From Glossina fuscipes (taxonomy: Eukaryota > Arthropoda > Insecta > Diptera > Glossinidae), in the NCBI RefSeq assembly GCF_014805625.2, contig NW_023998456.1, positions 109,638 to 173,637 of the forward strand: 64,000 nt of DNA, written 5' to 3'. The notes below the pieces were generated by a model. That model ran no database searches. It was not told the DNA's origin and was given only the letters and a program-made list of their open reading frames with translations. Shown here piece by piece: positions 58,713-64,000 of the stretch (positions are counted from its first letter, which is position 1; each line of letters opens with the position of its first letter). The translations under genes were made by a program, and so were the position numbers.

Positions 58713-59080
58713 TATACCCTACACCACTTGCGGTACAAGGGTATGTTAAGTTTGTGCGGATGTATGCAACACTCAGAAGGAGTACCATTCATTTCGTTAC
58801 ACCGATCGATTAAGAATCACTTTCTAAATCGATTTAAGTTTGTCTGTCCGGTTGTCCGTCTTGTTTTCTAATGTCGCACTTGCTGGGCGCAATTTTTGAA
58901 ATATTTGGATGAAATTTGGTACACTCATGTTTTCCGGTTCAGGAATGAATGTCATCGAAAAAGCTTTGGATCCAATCCCTTTCCCGACCACTTCTCATAT
59001 AGAGCGTTACTTTGAAAAACAGTAGAGTAGTGTAGAGTATTCAATGGCGGGCCACGGCCGGCTATACTATATTTTACTTG
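58713..59080 (+). repeat. dispersed repeat family A, best and most complete copy
   Basis: Runs from TATACCCTACACCACTTGCG through TTTGTGCGGATGTATGCAAC, ACTCAGAAGGAG, TAAGTTTGTCTGTCCGG, GATGAAATTTGGTACACTCA and TCCCGACCACTTCTCATATA to the terminal GGCGGGCCACGGCCGGCTAT then ACTATATTTTACTTG. About 365 bp, no ORF. This copy was used as the reference for the family. Confidence 0.75.
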
Positions 59081-59111
59081 TTTTATTTACTTTTTTCAAC
59101 GGGGACTAGTC

Positions 59112-59310
59112 GATAATGAGTAAAATCGATCGCAATTTTAATATGTTACTCGACAGCAATTTCACGATCGAAGCAATTTTCGTTCGATAGTAAGGAAAAT
59201 GCATCTAGACACCTGTAAATTCTCTATTCGTTACAGGGAGTCCATAATCCATAGCTATCAAGTCTACTTGACCGAGCTTACTCGATATCGAGAGCCGAAA
59301 TGTCGGTCCC
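59112..59310 (+). repeat. dispersed repeat family B, longest copy
   Basis: Contains TTTCACGATCGAAGCAATTT, TTCGTTCGATAGTAAGGAAA, ATGCATCTAGACACCTG, CCATAATCCATAGCTATCAA and TTACTCGATATCGAGAG. It immediately follows a family A copy, as at 17.6 kb. Confidence 0.6.
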
Positions 59311-59482
59311 CATTCTCAGCTTATATTAAATATGTGTCCTTTGCGAAAAAAAAAAAACATTACTCGATAGATTACTAGGACGATTTTATCTTTCGCATAA
59401 TTTTCACTTAAATTTTAACTTTTCGCTCCTTCGTATATAAGCGTAACCTAACTTTAGTTAATTCCTGGTTTTTATTCCTCTC

Positions 59483-59503
59483 GCTCTCTCTCTCTCTCTC
59501 TCT
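59483..59503. repeat. (CT)n microsatellite
   Basis: Run of CT dinucleotides, about ten units, in the 3' flank of the coiled-coil gene. Confidence 0.85.
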
Positions 59504-59811
59504 TTAATGCCTATAATATATTTCCAATCCTTTAAGAGGTCATCCGGATAATTTGATTTTAAATGCATTTCGTATTGAATTTCTCAAGAAGATCAAGTTT
59601 TTATATTTATTTAATTATTTTTTTTTTTTTACTTTGTCAAAGCTTTTTTTTTTTTAATGAAAACTTTTCTTCAGGAAAATTAGGCAGTTTAGTTGCTACT
59701 TTTTTGTGTGTTTTTTTTTTTTTAAATTTTAAATTATAAAAATGTTAAATATTATACGTATTTCTTTCAGTATATATATCACATATTAGTCTTTTATTAT
59801 TATTATTTTTT

Positions 59812-59816
<5 letters not shown>

Positions 59817-59848
<32 letters not shown>
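59817..59848. repeat. (AT)n microsatellite
   Basis: About fifteen AT units. It lies just past the stop of the minus-strand coiled-coil gene, so probably within its 3' UTR. Confidence 0.9.
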
Positions 59849-59956
59849 ACATATGTTTATATATATAGTAGAAAAAAGTGTATCAACTTACTTTTTCTTG
59901 TTTCGTTTTGTCTTCAAATTGTTTAAATAAATTTCAAATAATTTATTTTAAATTAT

Positions 59957-62900
59957 CTAACTAACATAGGAACGTCTTATGGGTACGGGAGGAGGAATTT
60001 TCGATTTACGTGCTGTTTGCTGTATTGGTTGAGTATTAGTTAAATTGGCTGCTGTTGTTGTTGTTGTTATAGTTTTCGATAGAGGCAGTTGCTGTTGCTG
60101 ACAATTCGATGATATTGCTGCTACACAGGAGGGTATACGTGTAGGAGGTGTCATTTTTGGAGGGATTTTTAATTCATAGACTTTGGTTACCTAAACGATA
60201 CGAACAAAAAAAAAACGGACTTTAATTTTATTTCCCCATAGTTAAATAATAATTAACTATTATTCCGACCTTCTTAGGAGAGGCTACAGTGGGTGAATGG
60301 AGAGGAGAGTTTATTCTTTTCCAACCATTGCAGCGGCGCCACGAGCTACTTTGATTGTTACCGTATAAAGTGCTGGATTCATGTAATTTTGCCGCCTTAG
60401 CTGCTAGATTACCGTTCACGCTGCCACTTCTTAACACTTTCAGTACATTATCACCGTGCTGGTGTTGCTTGTGTTGAATTCGTAGCTGTTTATGCGTAGA
60501 GACTTCCTCTATGGTAGATTGGGATTTCATTAGTTTATGACGTGGTTTACGATTTAATTCATTGCGAATGATTTGTTCAATGCATTCCTTTTCATTTATA
60601 TGTTCGCTTAGCTGACATGGATACTTATTCGGTGTTTTTACAGTATTACTTATATTCTCCTCATTGACTTTCTTCTGCATATCTTCAATTTCTGTATCAC
60701 TAAGTTGAGTATCGTTACTGTGCTCATTATTGACGATGTTGTCATCAATAGTCGGGTGTTCGGGTGTTGTTTGCAAAACCAATTCACGGTGAACCGTAGT
60801 GGTAGTGCATTGAGATAAATCATCCGTTTCACTTGAGGAACAACTTGTGACTTGGGCTCGACCAGCTTCACTCGGCGTGGGGCTTGCTTGTTTTAGACGT
60901 GATTTTAAGACTTTGCTTCTTAAACGTTTATGACTGGGCGTTAGACTATCATTGCCGTCAACGTTGTCGGGTTCATTATGCAAAGCCTCACCGCCACCTT
61001 CCCCGTCGTCCTCGTCGTCGTCATCGTCATCATCGTCCTCGTCATCCTCGTCATCGTCCTCCCCGTCTGTGTCACCTTCTAAATAGGAGTACATGCTACG
61101 CGCTGAATTGGAACGTATGTTTACTAATTTATAGAAATCATTTGTAAATTCTGTACAGGTAACCTCTTCGTCTTCCGAGTAAATTATCTGTAAAGGAATT
61201 TTTTTTTTTCATTTTAGTGAAAATGAAAAAATTACAAAATATTAGGCAACGAACCTTTTGTTGTAATAATTGTGTTATATTATCCGAAACGGAATCTGTT
61301 TCTACCGTAGTGGAGTTAAGTAAATCACTCGAATTCCAAATCCAATCATGTTCACTACCATTGTTTAATTTTGATTCTTGTTGTTGTTGCAGTATTTGTT
61401 GTCTTCTACGCTGTTGTTGTTGTTGTTGTTGTTGTTGTTCACGTTCTTCGTCCAAGGTTATCACAGCCAATTCTTCTTGCGACATACTCCAATCTTCCAT
61501 TTCCGTTGAGCATGGCTCCGCTGGAAGCAACCATTGTTCTGGTTCCTCTGGTAGATCTTCCAAATGACTATTAGACGGTTGTGGTTGTCCACTGCTCATG
61601 GTGCAGTAGCCCTCATCGCGTCCTTTAGCGGGACTAGCGGATAATGCCGCATTTTGCGCTTCCAAATCGCGTACTCGACTCTTGAGTAAAGCCACTTCCT
61701 CGCGTAAATTGTCTTCAGCCACCAAAGCATCCACTACCTTACGCATAACATCGTCAAGGCAATGTTCGTATTGTCTTATACGCAGGAGTAAAGCTTTGTT
61801 TTCCTGTTGCAATGTATGCAAAAGATTTTCTTGGCGGGCGAAACGAGTCTGCGGTAAACAAATGAAATGCTTTAGCAAAAAACGAGGGCGAGTTAACAAT
61901 ATCTAACGAAATGATAGAGAGTTTAATTAATTTTAAATTTGAGTAGCAAAGACACAAACCAAACATTCTGACAGTGGTCTATTAAGTCGTCTCCTTTTTA
62001 TTGCCGCGCTTATGTAAGCTTGAATCCCGTAAGTCCCATTACGCTGAGATTACAGTGCCTACTATTGGTCTTCCACAGAGTTTTATTTGAAATTAGTCTT
62101 GGAAGTATTCAAGCCAAATATATACAACGACAAAATGCAACCATTTTGGAAATTCTCAAAAAAATATTATGAAAAAACATGTGAGGAAATTATATTCATC
62201 TTCATCATCCGAATCTTTTGTACCCATCATCGTTATCTTGAAAAAGGCTAAAAGAAAGCAAAACGACTAAGTTATCGGACTCTAAAATATTGGAATTTAT
62301 ATAGTGTACGTGGTTGCACTTTCTGAGTAAGCAGCAAAGATGTTCATAGTTCTTGTCGCATAGGAGTATGGGCATTGTTGACGCGTCCTTTGGTCCGCTT
62401 CGCTTATTTTCAAATTCTTTTGCAAATTTATAGGCGATAATTTTATTTTTGCGAGTCGGAGGTACTACCCAGTTGGGCAAACGGGCAGACAGACACACGA
62501 ACAGACGGACATGCTTGGTGCATTCAGAAATTGAAACTGTCCAATATTGTATAGAGAAAAAAAAATTAAATTTTGATGGCCTGTAACATTGAGAAGGCGC
62601 GGTCTATTTATCTCATGCTTGTACTACCTGCAAAGCAATGTTCATCCAAACTTTTATACATTTGGCTGCTATAGTTTATGAGCAATGAGCAAATATCCAA
62701 AATTTTTATATTTTTTCGAAAAACAGAGGTGAGAAATGTTCTACTTGGTAACCTTGGTAGGCGTGTCCTTCGACCGACCTGGGTCATTTCCAATACCACT
62801 CTACGTGTAAGAGCTTTCAATATTTCTGCCAAATTTTAATTGTGTAGCTCCATTTTCGCAGTCGGGGGAATGTGTAAAACAAATACTGTACAGATGAACA

Positions 62901-63772
62901 GACGGGCAGTCGGGCAGTCGGGTAGGCTGAAATCGATTCAGAATATGGTATTGTGGTGCTACTCAAAAGTTGTTCATTTGACTTTGAACAATTGCTTGAG
63001 CTTAATATCTTGCTGAGGATCAAGGTTTCATGCCTTGTATTACTTTTGTTTTTCCACAGCGCTGGCTTGCCCGCAACGACAGTCCAAAGGTACGGTTTAT
63101 GATGTTTCTTGTTTTATTTTATTTAATATCCGTCTAATTTTTATAAGCTTTTATAAAGGACGAGGTGTATAAATGTTTGTAACGCCCAGAAGGAAGCTCC
63201 AGAGAACTCATAAACTATAGATATTCGTAACCAGNNNNNNNNNNGAATAACGGTGATGGAAGTAAAAGAGCCGGTCACGACCGGATATAATTTTCTCACT
63301 TGTTATTATTTGAGTAACTATTTTCGTGTGCTATCTCAAATATCGTAAATCAAGATACCCGCATACCACTGAATAAGCCTCGAAAGTAGGTTTTTATAGA
63401 AATTTAGCGATTCATTCATTGTTATTTGGAAGCTCAATGCATAACAGATACGGGCTCGTTATAGACTGAATAAGAAAATATGACGACCAGCATTGTATCA
63501 AAAAAAAACTCGCAAAATTTGCAGCCGATCTTTGCCGCCGAAACGCCAATCAACCTTAAGTTCTAACTGGATGTGACCAATTTTTTGTCGCAGCAGGTCC
63601 ATAGAGTAGGTCCATGTCATTTTTATACCCTAAACACCTTGTCCTTCGGCGATGATTATAAAAAGTAAGTAAATAGATTAAAAGTTTTTTTTTTATTAAA
63701 TACCTGCAAAGCTTTATGATCCCGGCAAGTTTGCAATTGCTTACGCTCTTTGGACTTCATTACCCGGCTCAT
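59957..63772 (-). CDS. coiled-coil protein with acidic and glutamine-rich tracts, possibly NCKAP5-like
   Basis: Coding exons 63704-63772, 61255-61848, 60270-61187 and 59957-60190, all phase 0, give 604 residues from ATG at 63772, which sits 1 nt after an acceptor (TTTCCAG); a non-coding or further coding exon must lie upstream. Residues 1-110 are a strong coiled coil (RDHKALQTRFARQENLLHTL, then QQENKALLLRIRQYEHCLDD and VVDALVAEDNLREEVALLKS). Next come a conserved-looking DEGYCTMSSGQPQ, acidic ..MEDWSMSQEEL, a polyglutamine run near residues 165-180, a long Asp/Glu tract (about 265-285) and a basic C-terminal half ending KIPPPVPIRRSYVS. The coiled coil followed by DEGYC resembles the NCKAP5/NCKAP5L microtubule-associated family, from memory. 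The final proline stretch could bind SH3 domains. The 1.9-kb first intron carries repeats. Confidence 0.75.
63160..63305 (+). repeat. dispersed repeat family A copy, interrupted by gap
   Basis: Starts AAATGTTTGTAACGCCCAGA then AGGAAGC, is cut by 10 N, and ends GAGCCGGTCACGACCGGATA then TAATTTTCTCACTTG, the family terminal block. The middle is deleted or missing in the assembly. Confidence 0.55.
63235..63244. other. assembly gap (10 N)
   Basis: Ten N inside a repeat copy, which probably caused the assembly break. Confidence 0.99.
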
Positions 63773-64000
63773 GCTGGAAAAAGTGAAAAAGAAGAAATGC
63801 AAAAATTATATATATTTTTTTTTTTTGTTACTTTCACATTTTTCTATTTTTGATCTTTTATTGCCCTTTAGCTTTATATTCAAGTCTGTCTGTAGTTTAT
63901 GGCTCCCATATATGTCTGACATTAACGCCGCCTGTACTAGCTATACATGTTTGAAACTGTGTTTGTGACTAGAGGCTCAGATTTGAGGACTTTCCCGTAG

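Larger units (their letters stand above)
61849..63703. other. intron 1 of the coiled-coil gene, with repeats
   Basis: Holds sequence with repeated GGCAGACAGACACACGAACA and GGGCAGTCGGGCAGTCGGGT blocks (about 62478-62510 and 62900-62930), which look like reversed versions of the TGTCTGTCCGTC core. Also present are a family A copy around 63160-63305 and a 10-N gap. Confidence 0.55.

Noticed and set aside
60884..61147. His/Arg/Pro-rich plus-strand ORF
   Set aside because: Antisense of the Asp/Glu tract of the coiled-coil gene.
61217..61574. Plus-strand ORFs rich in Cys or Val
   Set aside because: Antisense of the polyglutamine region of the coiled-coil gene.
1..64000. tRNA genes and CRISPR arrays
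   Set aside because: No tRNA T-loop/anticodon arrangement noticed by eye, and no regularly spaced direct repeats with unique spacers; CRISPR is not expected in an animal genome. A tRNAscan run would be decisive for tRNAs.

Overview
The window looks like nuclear DNA of a higher (schizophoran) fly. It is strongly AT-rich, genes are split by many short GT-AG introns, and the gene families are insect ones: a 7tm_6 odorant receptor, a ZAD zinc-finger protein, tafazzin next to a Mos kinase, and the complex III subunit oxen. A tsetse-like (Glossina) or related calyptrate fly is my inference; nothing seen fixes the species. Two runs of N (29809-29908 and 63235-63244) are assembly gaps.

Left part (1-24.8 kb). 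1-4.09 kb holds no convincing gene. A small basic two-exon gene follows (4093-4541, +), then a nuclear copy of mitochondrial 12S rRNA (about 5840-6132, -), a complete three-exon odorant receptor (6636-8897, +), and a ten-exon ZAD C2H2 zinc-finger gene (11543-16787, +). A single-pass membrane microprotein gene (17219-21140, -) appears to have two alternative first exons joined to one shared last exon. Oxen/UQCR10 (22250-22481, +) and mRpL18 (22570-23148, -) converge tail to tail. A decayed, GC-richer block of coding segments of unknown origin lies at 23.4-24.8 kb (-).

Middle part (25-33.4 kb). This is a graveyard of partial genes: C-terminal mevalonate kinase, a cyclin B-like piece, a BRCA2-like stretch with BRC-type repeats and internal stops, a zinc-finger C-terminus and a C-terminal AAA-ATPase exon. 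Also here are two minisatellites, a 203-bp MITE with a clear target-site duplication, and a ~57-bp sequence also found just upstream of mRpL18. A complete four-exon gene for a membrane-anchored JmjC/cupin-type oxygenase (32188-33341, -) follows.

Right part (33.4-64 kb). After 5 kb without a gene comes tafazzin (38373-45802, +), with an in-frame 69-nt cassette-like exon inside its long second gap. It converges with a Mos-type kinase gene (48021-49534, -, 5' end not found). From 49.5 to 59.9 kb I see only repeats, a mariner transposase remnant and unplaced coding-like fragments. The last gene (59957-63773, -) encodes a 604-residue coiled-coil protein with acidic and glutamine-rich tracts, possibly related to NCKAP5.

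At least two dispersed non-autonomous repeat families recur across the window, including inside introns. One carries a CTTGTCTGTCCGTC-type core and a GGCGGGCCGCGGCCGGC-like end.
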